DNA of 6,142 nt from Bacteroidales bacterium (GTDB lineage Bacteria; Bacteroidota; Bacteroidia; Bacteroidales; Muribaculaceae). Positions 1 to 6,055 of the stretch are shown piece after piece. Below the pieces are notes generated by a model. It saw nothing but the letters and a program-made list of their open reading frames with translations. It was not told the DNA's origin and did not search any database. Positions within the stretch are counted from its first letter, which is position 1. Every line of letters starts with the position of its first letter. Position numbers and translations under genes: made by a program. Where the stretch lies: positions 1 through 6,142 of the forward strand of contig JAAVGX010000068.1 of NCBI GenBank assembly GCA_014800065.1. Direction: 5' to 3'.

Positions 1-78
1 GACGAAAATAGCGGTAGCCGCAACCGCCCTAAGAACAAGACAAGCAAAGGAATAACTCCAATCCCCCAAACGCGCTAA
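1..78 (+). CDS. Possible C-terminal end of a plus-strand gene, cut by the window edge
   Basis: Frame 1 of the plus strand is open from the first base to a TAA at 76-78, giving 25 residues. The peptide is strongly hydrophilic (rich in Lys, Arg, Asn, Ser, Pro; begins DENSGSRNRP, ends PIPQTR) and has no Cys or aromatic residues, as is common for a disordered C-terminal tail. If real, the gene converges on efp, and the hairpin-rich gap after it would be a normal tail-to-tail intergenic region. The opposite strand is also open across this stretch (one frame runs from a TGA at about 118-120 to the edge) but has no ATG. Twenty-five codons are too few to prove coding or suggest a function, so this call is tentative. 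Confidence 0.38.
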   Translation, partial: DENSGSRNRPKNKTSKGITPIPQTR

Positions 79-100
79 TACCCAGCTAAATAAATGTACG

Positions 101-238
101 GATATCGCTTCGCGATGTCACCAACGCCAAACCCACCAAGGCAAAAGAGCCCCGAAGGGGCGACATCGTCTTTAACCCCTGGTGGAGCGAAGCGGAACCT
201 GGGGACGCAAGTCTAAGCCCGAGAGCAGAGGCTCCGGG
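101..238. repeat. Cluster of short palindromes, REP-like intergenic element
   Basis: Four hairpins sit close together. The first (101-119) has an 8 bp stem including one T-G wobble around loop TTC. The second (149-161) is GCCCC/GGGGC around loop GAA. The third (176-204) pairs CCCC with GGGG and GGT with ACC across a T-T mismatch, with a small inner GC-GAA-GC stem at 187-193. The fourth (218-238) pairs CCCG with CGGG and GAGC with GCTC, with a single bulged A at 222 and loop AGAG. In addition, CGATGTC at 113-119 is complementary to GACATCG at 162-168, so the first two hairpins could be replaced by a longer-range stem. GC-rich palindromes with a repeated GAA loop, placed between convergent genes, fit REP-type repeats. 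That it is repeated elsewhere in the genome is inference, since only one copy is visible here. Confidence 0.5.
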
Positions 239-296
239 AACACTGCGGCAAAGAGAACATTGACATTGTGGAATATAACCCTAACAAAGAGGTTAT

Positions 297-304
297 TAAT
301 TTTG
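297..304 (+). promoter_or_regulatory. Isolated match to the Bacteroides -7 promoter motif
   Basis: TAATTTTG on the plus strand fits the TAnnTTTG -7 consensus of Bacteroidetes primary sigma factor promoters. No TTTG or TTG lies 19-21 bases upstream, and no gene starts downstream on this strand inside the window. It is therefore probably a chance match in AT-rich DNA; if active it would give a short transcript across the 308-334 hairpin toward 410. Confidence 0.12.
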
Positions 305-384
305 CATAGTGCTTTTGACTGCAAAAATAGCACTCAAAATCCCTACGCAAAACCCGGCTATTTTCGGTTTGTCTCATAACAACG

Positions 385-410
385 AAAGCCACCCCTATCA
401 GGATGGCTTT
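385..410 (-). terminator. Intrinsic terminator of efp
   Basis: A 10 bp stem (AAAGCCACCC pairing with GGATGGCTTT) with a 6 nt loop lies 22 bases past the efp stop codon. Read on the minus strand the only irregular pair is a G-U wobble, whereas plus-strand RNA would have an A-C mismatch; this favours the efp direction. The stem ends in UUU, and the following minus-strand bases (CGUUGUU) are moderately U-rich. It could also give weak termination of any transcript arriving from the plus-strand side. Confidence 0.75.
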
Positions 411-432
411 GCTATATGGGAGAAATGTCCGA

Positions 433-999
433 TTAGGCCTTGATACGTTCTACGTAGGAGCCGTCGCGGGTGTCGATTTTCACCTTGTCGCCGATGTTGC
501 AGAACAGAGGCACGCGTACTTCAGCGCCGGTTTCTACTGTAGCGGGCTTGAGGGTGTTGGTGGCGGTATCACCCTTGATGCCGGGCTCGGTGTAGGTGAT
601 TTCCAGAATCACGGAGGTGGGCATTTCGCAGGTGAGGATGGTGTCGGAAGCGGCGTGAACCATAGCTTCGCAGATGTCACCTTCCTTGAGGAATTCTACG
701 CCTTCGATGCTTTCGCCGGGGATAGCTACCTGTTCGAAGGTTTCGGTGTGCATGAAGTTGTAGCCCATGTCGTCCTTGTAAAGGAATTGGTAGGGACGAC
801 GTTCGATGCGAACTTCATCAACCTTAACACCTGAGTTCCAGGTCTTGTCGATGATACGACCGGTTTTTACGTTGCGGAGTTTGGTACGCACGAAAGCCGG
901 ACCTTTGCCGGGCTTCACATGCAGGAATTCTTTGATGAAATAGTACTGGCCATCGATATCGAGGCACATACCGTTTTTAAAATCAGCTGTTGTTGCCAT
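433..999 (-). CDS. efp: Elongation factor P
   Basis: The 188-residue product has the length and full domain set of bacterial EF-P, which binds between the P and E sites of stalled ribosomes and helps form peptide bonds at polyproline stretches. The N-terminal KOW-like domain (about 1-64) contains the tip loop [10 protein letters not shown]; Lys32 lies where E. coli carries its modified Lys34. The two OB-type domains follow, with the family signature in the last 50 residues ([29 protein letters not shown]). The ATG at 997-999 gives the expected [10 protein letters not shown] start. The Bacteroides-type promoter at 1042-1073 and the hairpin at 385-410 suggest a single-gene transcription unit. 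A tip lysine argues against arginine rhamnosylation (EarP type); whether Lys32 is modified here cannot be told, as no modification gene is in the window. Confidence 0.97.
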   Translation of the reverse strand: MATTADFKNGMCLDIDGQYYFIKEFLHVKPGKGPAFVRTKLRNVKTGRIIDKTWNSGVKVDEVRIERRPYQFLYKDDMGYNFMHTETFEQVAIPGESIEGVEFLKEGDICEAMVHAASDTILTCEMPTSVILEITYTEPGIKGDTATNTLKPATVETGAEVRVPLFCNIGDKVKIDTRDGSYVERIKA

Positions 1000-1041
1000 A
1001 AAAGGTTATCTTGATTTCTTTGTTGTCGAGGTTTGGAGGTG

Positions 1042-1073
1042 CAAATTTACGAATTTTTCGCTAATCTACCAAT
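1042..1073 (-). promoter_or_regulatory. Predicted Bacteroides-type promoter of efp
   Basis: Read on the minus strand, TAAATTTG (1049 down to 1042) matches the -7 consensus TAnnTTTG exactly. ATTG (1073 to 1070) lies 20 bases upstream, matching TTG of the -33 element TTTG at the usual spacing. The -33 element is inside the last codons of the MATE gene (stop at 1061-1063). Transcription would begin around 1035, leaving a leader of roughly 35 bases. No strong Shine-Dalgarno precedes the efp ATG; the leader is A-rich, as is common in this phylum. Confidence 0.7.
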
Positions 1074-2443
1074 TTTATTTTTAATTCCCCTTCAGCGTTC
1101 TGCCGTGGCAGAAGTCGACGGCTGGTGTGATAGTAGGCAATGCCCATGAGAAGGGTGGTAAGGCTCCATGTGATGGGGTACACCGACAGCAGGCGGCCGA
1201 ACGAGCCCGTTTCGGGGAACCATACAACCCAAGGAATGCGAACCAGGCATGTTCCGAAGACGGTAATGATGGCCGGCAACAGCGATACTCCCAGACCTCG
1301 CATTGCCGAAGCGGCTATTTCATAGTACACTGCAATGAATTGGAATAAAAGGGCTGTAGAGAGGCGTGTCAGGCCGTAATCTATAACCTCCGGGTCGGTG
1401 GTGAAAGGAGCGAGCACCAAAGCTCCGTTGGCTACAATCAGAACGTTAAGCACAACTGTGGAGATGAATGCCATGCCGAAGCCGAGACGGAAAATGCGCC
1501 GGCAGCGGTCATAATTACCGGCTCCGTAATTCTGCCCCACGAAGGCTACGATAGTTTGATTGAAAGCGGCTATCACCAGATAGCAATAAAATTCGTAGGT
1601 AACTGCGGCTGCTGAGCCGGCCATTGCAGACGCACCGAAGGAATTGATGGCCGAAACTATAAAAACATTCGAAATGGCAAATACGGTGCCCTGAATGCCG
1701 GCCGGGAGGCCGATGTTGATTATCTTGCTTAACTCTGCCCGATACGCCCTTATATCTTTGAAATTCAACCGTATATCAGAACGTTCATGGGAGAGCCACC
1801 ACACTATGAGAGTGGCGTTGACGATATTGGCAATCACAGTACCCCATGCCACTCCCGTAACACCCATGCCCATACCTACCACGAAAAGGAGGTTAAAGCC
1901 TACATTGACCAAACCGGATATTACGAGGCTGTAGAAGGGTCGACGGGTGTCGCCAACACTGCGCAGAATTGCCGATCCGATGTTGTAGACCATCAGGAAA
2001 GGTAGACTCAGCCCGAAGATACGCAGGTAGGTTACTGCATCGTCAAGGATTTCGTCCGGAGTGTCCAGAAGGGTCAATATCTTTGTGGCGGCGAACTCGG
2101 TGAGGGTGAGCATTATCAACCCGCACACTATGGCTACCATAGCGGCCGTAGAGGTAGCCCTCCGCACGCTGACAGCATTCCGTTGGCCCAGACTGTTGGC
2201 TATAACCACGTTAACACCTATCGACAATCCCATGAAAAGATTGACCATCAGCCCTATCACCGGGCCGTTGCTTCCTACGGCGGCAAGGGCTTCCGGACCG
2301 GCGAAACGACCGGCAACTGCAAAATCGACAGAGTTGAACGACTGCTGCAGGATTCCGCTGGCTACCAACGGAAGGGCAAACATAATCATCCGGGCCCCGA
2401 GAGGTCCGGACAACATATCTATTTTATTTTCTGCTACTTTCAT
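1061..2443 (-). CDS. MATE-family multidrug/metabolite efflux transporter
   Basis: This 460-residue integral membrane protein has the length and twelve-helix pattern of the MATE (NorM/MepA/DinF-type) family, which exports cationic drugs or metabolites across the inner membrane in exchange for Na+ or H+. Family features are visible in both halves. The first helix has QQSFNSVDFAVAGRFAG with Asp40, in the region where NorM-type proteins have a functional acidic residue, followed by ALAAVGSNGP. LRSVGDTRRPF at 160-170 is the conserved motif after the fourth helix. The second half has GLPAGIQ (245-251), GQNYGAGNYDRCRR (303-316) and AMRGLG (380-385). The C-terminus is a short charged tail. The ATG at 2441-2443 overlaps the stop of the upstream lipoprotein gene (ATGA), so translation is probably coupled; only a weak GAAGA precedes it. 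Substrate and coupling ion cannot be read from the sequence. Confidence 0.93.
   Translation of the reverse strand: MKVAENKIDMLSGPLGARMIMFALPLVASGILQQSFNSVDFAVAGRFAGPEALAAVGSNGPVIGLMVNLFMGLSIGVNVVIANSLGQRNAVSVRRATSTAAMVAIVCGLIMLTLTEFAATKILTLLDTPDEILDDAVTYLRIFGLSLPFLMVYNIGSAILRSVGDTRRPFYSLVISGLVNVGFNLLFVVGMGMGVTGVAWGTVIANIVNATLIVWWLSHERSDIRLNFKDIRAYRAELSKIINIGLPAGIQGTVFAISNVFIVSAINSFGASAMAGSAAAVTYEFYCYLVIAAFNQTIVAFVGQNYGAGNYDRCRRIFRLGFGMAFISTVVLNVLIVANGALVLAPFTTDPEVIDYGLTRLSTALLFQFIAVYYEIAASAMRGLGVSLLPAIITVFGTCLVRIPWVVWFPETGSFGRLLSVYPITWSLTTLLMGIAYYHTSRRLLPRQNAEGELKIKLVD
2440..2443 (-). promoter_or_regulatory. ATGA stop/start overlap between lipoprotein and MATE genes
   Basis: On the minus strand the TGA stop of the lipoprotein gene (2442-2440) shares two bases with the ATG of the transporter (2443-2441). 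Such four-base overlaps usually mean one mRNA and reinitiation by the same ribosome. There is no room for an independent promoter with a normal leader unless it lies inside the lipoprotein gene. Confidence 0.85.
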
Positions 2444-3816
2444 TCTTCAATTAATCGGAATACATATGCACCGAGGTCGGGCGCGTCACCTCGCAAATTA
2501 CCATACCGGTCAATCAGAGCTTCATCAAGCGTGAGAGCTGCATCGGCCGCTCCAATGGCCGGTGAGTCTGGTTGAAGACGGTAATCGAACAGATATTCGT
2601 TACGGATGGTGTAAAAGAGGGGGTCTTCACCATAAATACAGTCAATAAAGTTCTCATCATCCGCTCCATCACTCTGAAACAAGCAATGACGGAAATGTAT
2701 ATCCTGCCCGGTGATGTCACCACCGGATATGGCTGTTCCCAAGCCCGCAATTATGGAGTTACTAACATCCAGGTGCAACTCGGAGGTTTCGTCCTCTCCA
2801 AGGTTAAAATCAATGGCCGGGCCTGTGATTACTGCAAAGAGGTAATTGTTTGCAAATGTGCAATGATTGAACACATATGTTCCCCCATAAAGGTCAACGA
2901 GCCCCTCGGCAGCTTCTGCTAATTCGCAGCCAACTGCCTTGATATTGGCATCCATTGCCGCCAAGACTGTTCCGCCGGAATTGCGCAGACGGCAATTTAT
3001 AAGGTCGAGCGAAGCATGATCGACAATCACACCCGATTTGGTATTTTTAATTTCTGTATACTTGAGCGAGTTTGAAACAGAGGTCGGCGCAAAGGCTAAA
3101 CCGTCCCACTGTTTTGACATAATGTCGAAGGAAATATCGCCCACCACGTTTCCGCGTCGGTCGCCGCTGAGTACTATGGGCGCTTCCGCACTACCCTGCC
3201 CCAAAAGAGTGCCGCACACACGCATATATGCTCCGTCGTGGAATAACAACTGTGTACCGGGCTCCAGTGTCAAGGTCACATTTTCGGCCACTATCAGCGA
3301 GTCAAACACCTGATAAGGGCGATCTGCGGTAAAAACCGTATTGTCAGCAATGGTGTGGGCATGTAGTCGAGTCACGTTCTGGCCGGTCGCTTCCAAAAAC
3401 ACAGAACGCGTCACTCCGTTGGTTATGAAGTTAAGATCGGCATGGAAAATACCTTCCTCTGCTCCCTTCACCTCGGGCAAAGTGGCCTCTACCATTACAA
3501 AGATGGAGTCGTTGGGACGAATCTCCACATTGCTGAACGACGTGCCTGAGAGCCCGTCAACATTGATTCGGAATGCGGAGGCATCAGCACCGGTCACATT
3601 TATAGTGCTGATATTCATTCCCTTGGAATAACGGTTGTGCACCACAAAGATTGATGTGGTGGATGGCTCATCTGTGAAGATTTTACCCAGTTGCACGGTG
3701 TCGGTGGAAAACTCCGGCTGATCGGATGGAGAGGTCGAGAAACTATCCTCTATACAGCCGGTTGCCAGAGTGCAAAATGTCAGTATTGTCGTTAATATGT
3801 GTATGAGTCGGTTCAT
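2440..3816 (-). CDS. Predicted surface lipoprotein with beta-helix and choice-of-anchor-Q-like C-terminus
   Basis: The 458-residue product has an N-terminal lipoprotein signal (hydrophobic 4-20, lipobox LATGC, lipidated Cys21). Mature residues C-I-E-D place two acids right after the Cys, similar to the Bacteroidetes lipoprotein export signal for the outer face of the outer membrane. Residues about 36-145 look like an Ig-like/ASH-type beta-sandwich (VQLGKIF, SIFVVHNR, ADASAFRI, IRPNDSIFVMVEATLP). Residues about 150-400 contain repeated short strands and N/C/T turns typical of a right-handed parallel beta-helix (FNHCTFANN, VSNSIIAG, FRHCLFQSD). The end (PDSPAIGAAD, then RYGNLRGDAPDLGAYVF) matches the choice-of-anchor-Q pattern. 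I chose the ATG at 3814-3816; a TTG two codons upstream is less likely and changes nothing in the mature protein. The gene follows the rplQ terminator, so it needs its own promoter in 3817-3883, where I find no clear TTTG/TAnnTTTG pair. The ligand or function is unknown. Confidence 0.85.
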   Translation of the reverse strand: MNRLIHILTTILTFCTLATGCIEDSFSTSPSDQPEFSTDTVQLGKIFTDEPSTTSIFVVHNRYSKGMNISTINVTGADASAFRINVDGLSGTSFSNVEIRPNDSIFVMVEATLPEVKGAEEGIFHADLNFITNGVTRSVFLEATGQNVTRLHAHTIADNTVFTADRPYQVFDSLIVAENVTLTLEPGTQLLFHDGAYMRVCGTLLGQGSAEAPIVLSGDRRGNVVGDISFDIMSKQWDGLAFAPTSVSNSLKYTEIKNTKSGVIVDHASLDLINCRLRNSGGTVLAAMDANIKAVGCELAEAAEGLVDLYGGTYVFNHCTFANNYLFAVITGPAIDFNLGEDETSELHLDVSNSIIAGLGTAISGGDITGQDIHFRHCLFQSDGADDENFIDCIYGEDPLFYTIRNEYLFDYRLQPDSPAIGAADAALTLDEALIDRYGNLRGDAPDLGAYVFRLIEE

Positions 3817-3883
3817 ATTCAAAAGCGGGAAGAGAGACCGCTTGAATTATAACGGAAGTTGTGCTATAATATTGCCCGGAATG

Positions 3884-3916
3884 AGAAAAGGAGGACGCCG
3901 GGCGTCCTCCTTTTCT
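3884..3916 (-). terminator. Strong intrinsic terminator after rplQ
   Basis: The arms are perfectly complementary (AGAAAAGGAGGACGC with GCGTCCTCCTTTTCT): a 15 bp stem closed by a 3-base loop at 3899-3901. It starts 15 bases past the rplQ stop. On the minus strand the GC-rich core is followed by CCUUUUCU, and the matching A-rich 5' arm is typical of intrinsic terminators. It marks the end of the ribosomal protein/rpoA operon. Because the repeat is perfectly symmetric and carries T-runs in both directions, it could also stop plus-strand transcription. Confidence 0.92.
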
Positions 3917-3931
3917 ATGGATGTTGGTCGA

Positions 3932-4429
3932 TTATTCAGCTGCGGGGAGTTCGGGTTCCTGCTTTTCAGCGGCTTCCACGGGGTTTTCAACCTTGGGAGC
4001 TGCTTTACGGCGAGAACGACGGGTGCTCTTAGCCTTAGCCTTGCCTTCTTCAGTTGCTTTGAGCATAGCTTCGTTGAAGTCTACAAGCTCGATGAAGCAG
4101 GTGGTAGCGTTGTCGCCCAGACGATGACCGGTCTTGAGGATACGGGTGTAACCACCGGGACGGTTGGCAATCTTTTCTGCCACGATACCGAAGAGTTCCT
4201 TTACGGCTTCTTTGTTCTGCAGGTGAGCGAATACCACGCGACGGTTGAGGGTGGTATCCTCCTTGGCGCGGTTGATCAGAGGCTCAGCATAGATGCGCAG
4301 CGCTTTGGCCTTGGCCAGAGTGGTGTTGATGCGCTTGTGCATGATGAGCGATATGGTCATATTAGCCAGAAGGGCGTCGCGGTGTGCCTTCTTGCGGCTA
4401 AGGTGATTGAATTTATTGTTATGTCTCAT
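3932..4429 (-). CDS. rplQ: 50S ribosomal protein L17
   Basis: The 165-residue protein begins [24 protein letters not shown] and continues through the L17 core to about residue 118 ([55 protein letters not shown]). L17 binds 23S rRNA domain III near the peptide exit tunnel. The core matches the roughly 120-residue proteins of other phyla; the remaining 45 residues form a low-complexity tail, first basic ([17 protein letters not shown]), then acidic and Ala/Pro-rich ([11 protein letters not shown]). Such tails are common in Bacteroidota L17 and probably disordered. The ATG at 4427-4429 is 5 bases from the rpoA stop, so the two are co-transcribed and probably translationally linked. It is the last gene of its operon. 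Confidence 0.97.
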   Translation of the reverse strand: MRHNNKFNHLSRKKAHRDALLANMTISLIMHKRINTTLAKAKALRIYAEPLINRAKEDTTLNRRVVFAHLQNKEAVKELFGIVAEKIANRPGGYTRILKTGHRLGDNATTCFIELVDFNEAMLKATEEGKAKAKSTRRSRRKAAPKVENPVEAAEKQEPELPAAE

Positions 4430-4434
4430 CGAAG

Positions 4435-5427
4435 TTATTCTTTATCAAGTTTGTACTTTGAGATGTCCATGCCGAACGAGAGATTCAGGCTCTGAAGGAG
4501 GCTTTCAAGCTCGACGAGGGACTTTTTGCCGAAGTTACGGAACTTAAGGAGGTCGGTTTTGTTGAATACCACCAGTTCTGCGAGGGTTTCAACCTCGGCG
4601 CTCTTGAGGCAGTTAAGAGCACGCACGGAGAGCTGCATATCCACCAGCTTGGATTTGAGGAGCTGGCGCATGTGGAGCACTTCTTCATCGAATTCTTCGC
4701 CCGGTTCGGGTTCGTTCGTTTCGAGGGTGATCTTTTCGTCCGAGAACAGCATGAAGTGGTAAATCAGAATCTTTGCGGCTTCCTTGACGGCATCCTTCGG
4801 CAGGATGGACCCGTTGGTGGTGATTTCAAGGGTCAGTTTGTCGTAGTCGGTTTTCTGGTCTACGCGGTAGTTGTCAACGGTGTACTTAACGTTTTTGATA
4901 GGGGTGTAGATGGAGTCGATGGCGATTGTGTTGATGTCGTCCGCGGGGGTGACATTTTCTTCGGCAGGGACCCAACCGCGACCCTTATTGATGGTCAGTA
5001 CGATGGTGAAACTTGCGCTGGGATCCAAATGACAGATGACCAAGTCGGGGTTCATTACTTCGAACCCTGTCATAGCCTTGGCTATGTCACCGGCTGTGAA
5101 CACTTCTTTGCCTGAAACATTGATGGTGACACGCTCTGTTTCGGTGTCTTCGACTTTCTGCTTCAGGTCGACCTGCTTGAGGTTAAGGATGATGTTCTTC
5201 ACATCTTCCTTAACTCCGGGGATGGCATCGAATTCATGCTTCACTCCGTCAATTTTGATGGAGCTGATCGCGTAGCCCTCCAAAGAGGAGAGCAGTACGC
5301 GACGGAGAGCATTTCCTACTGTGATGCCATAGCCGGGTTCCAAGGGCTTGAACTCGAATTTTCCGAAGAAATTGGAGTCCTCAACCATCAATACTTCTTC
5401 AGGTTTTTGGAATGCTAATATAGCCAT
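4435..5427 (-). CDS. rpoA: DNA-directed RNA polymerase subunit alpha
   Basis: The 330-residue protein has the standard two-domain layout. The N-terminal domain (about 1-230), which dimerises and nucleates assembly of beta and beta-prime, shows the signature [26 protein letters not shown] (29-54) and later [11 protein letters not shown] and [14 protein letters not shown]. An acidic linker (about 231-250, [14 protein letters not shown]) leads to the C-terminal domain (about 251-320), which contacts UP-element DNA and activators. Residues matching the E. coli DNA-binding determinants are present: Arg269 and Asn272 in SVRALNCLK (R265 and N268), and Gly300, Lys302, Ser303 in NFGKKSL. The ATG at 5425-5427 is chosen because it gives the normal N-terminus 22 bases after the rpsD stop. 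No truncation or frameshift is seen. Confidence 0.98.
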   Translation of the reverse strand: MAILAFQKPEEVLMVEDSNFFGKFEFKPLEPGYGITVGNALRRVLLSSLEGYAISSIKIDGVKHEFDAIPGVKEDVKNIILNLKQVDLKQKVEDTETERVTINVSGKEVFTAGDIAKAMTGFEVMNPDLVICHLDPSASFTIVLTINKGRGWVPAEENVTPADDINTIAIDSIYTPIKNVKYTVDNYRVDQKTDYDKLTLEITTNGSILPKDAVKEAAKILIYHFMLFSDEKITLETNEPEPGEEFDEEVLHMRQLLKSKLVDMQLSVRALNCLKSAEVETLAELVVFNKTDLLKFRNFGKKSLVELESLLQSLNLSFGMDISKYKLDKE

Positions 5428-5449
5428 GGATCTTTTGTCTTAGAAATTA

Positions 5450-6055
5450 TTACTTAGAGTAGAGCTCGACGATGAGCTGTTCCTTGATGTTTTCGGGGAT
5501 GTCCTCGCGTGCGGGTACGTGGAGGAACTTGCCGGCCTTGGTGGCCTCATCCCATTCGATCCAAGGATACTTGCTGTGATTGAATCCGGCAAGTGCGTCG
5601 GCAATCACTTCGAGAGACTTGCTTTTTTCGCGAACACCTACAACATCGCCGGGTTTTACCTTGTATGAGGGGATGTTCACTACTGCACCGTTTACGGTGA
5701 TGTGACGGTGGAGTACCAGCTGACGGGCGGCTGCGCGGGTGGGTGCAATGCCCAGACGGTATACTACGTTGTCCAGACGGCTTTCAAGAAGCTGGAGAAG
5801 GATTTCACCGGTAATACCTTTCAGACGGCTGGCCTCAGCGAAGAGGTTGCGGAACTGACGTTCCAGTACGCCGTAGGAGTATTTGGCTTTCTGCTTCTCG
5901 CGGAGCTGAACACCGTATTCAGATGTCTTGCGGCGCTTGTTCGCACCGTGCTGGCCGGGGGGGAAGTTACGACGGGCGAGGACTTTATCTTCGCCGAAGA
6001 TAGCTTCTCCGAATTTGCGGGCTATTTTGGTCTTGGGACCTGTGTATCGTGCCAT
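5450..6055 (-). CDS. rpsD: 30S ribosomal protein S4
   Basis: The 201-residue product is full length for S4, the primary 16S rRNA-binding protein that nucleates assembly of the 30S body and lines the mRNA entry site. It starts [21 protein letters not shown] and has the typical [10 protein letters not shown] (29-37) and [19 protein letters not shown] segments. The S4 RNA-binding domain follows at about 91-155 ([48 protein letters not shown]). The C-terminus ([18 protein letters not shown]) is the usual family ending. The protein contains no cysteine, so it is the zinc-free form that lacks the N-terminal Cys cluster. It is first of the three visible operon genes; in many bacteria S4 is also the translational repressor of this operon, but that cannot be shown here. 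Confidence 0.98.
   Translation of the reverse strand: MARYTGPKTKIARKFGEAIFGEDKVLARRNFPPGQHGANKRRKTSEYGVQLREKQKAKYSYGVLERQFRNLFAEASRLKGITGEILLQLLESRLDNVVYRLGIAPTRAAARQLVLHRHITVNGAVVNIPSYKVKPGDVVGVREKSKSLEVIADALAGFNHSKYPWIEWDEATKAGKFLHVPAREDIPENIKEQLIVELYSK

Larger units (their letters stand above)
79..432. other. Convergent intergenic region rich in inverted repeats, no gene seen
   Basis: These 354 bases lie between the possible plus-strand stop at 78 and the efp stop at 433. An open frame of about 65 codons exists on the plus strand at 182-379, but it runs straight through several hairpins and has no recognisable protein character, so I treat the region as non-coding. Contents in order are: the palindrome cluster 101-238; a tandem hexamer ACATTG at 257-262 and 263-268; a hairpin at 275-296 (6 bp stem, 10 nt loop); a bulged hairpin at 308-334 (AGTGC with GCACT outside, TTTTG with CAAAA inside); and the efp terminator at 385-410. 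Confidence 0.7.

Noticed and set aside
101..119. Intrinsic terminator of the possible plus-strand gene ending at 78
   Set aside because: The stem is good and its wobble pair favours plus-strand RNA, but no U-tract follows (the next bases are ACCAACGCC), so it fits the palindrome cluster better than a terminator.
101..334. CRISPR array
   Set aside because: The palindromes differ in sequence and spacing; there is no repeated unit of 25-40 bases with regular spacers and no cas gene.
182..379. Plus-strand open frame of 65 codons in the left intergenic region
   Set aside because: It starts inside a hairpin of the palindrome cluster, runs through three further inverted repeats, has no recognisable domain or membrane segment, and has no convincing ribosome-binding site or promoter.
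403..834. Plus-strand open frame of 143 codons opposite efp
   Set aside because: It lies fully antisense to the well-supported efp gene; its Gly/Val/Phe-rich composition is what the complement of efp codons gives, and it begins inside the efp terminator.
3817..3822. TTG start two codons upstream of the lipoprotein ATG
   Set aside because: The ATG at 3814-3816 gives a normal signal peptide, TTG starts are uncommon, and neither candidate has a Shine-Dalgarno that would favour the longer form.
3846..3870. TATAAT-like boxes on both strands upstream of the lipoprotein gene as a sigma-70 promoter
   Set aside because: The Bacteroidetes primary sigma factor uses TTTG/TAnnTTTG rather than the enteric -10/-35 pattern, and no matching -33 element lies 19-21 bases upstream; AT-rich chance matches are likely.
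3770..4495. Plus-strand open frame of 241 codons spanning the rplQ region
   Set aside because: It crosses the perfect terminator palindrome and is antisense to all of rplQ and the end of rpoA; there is no family resemblance.
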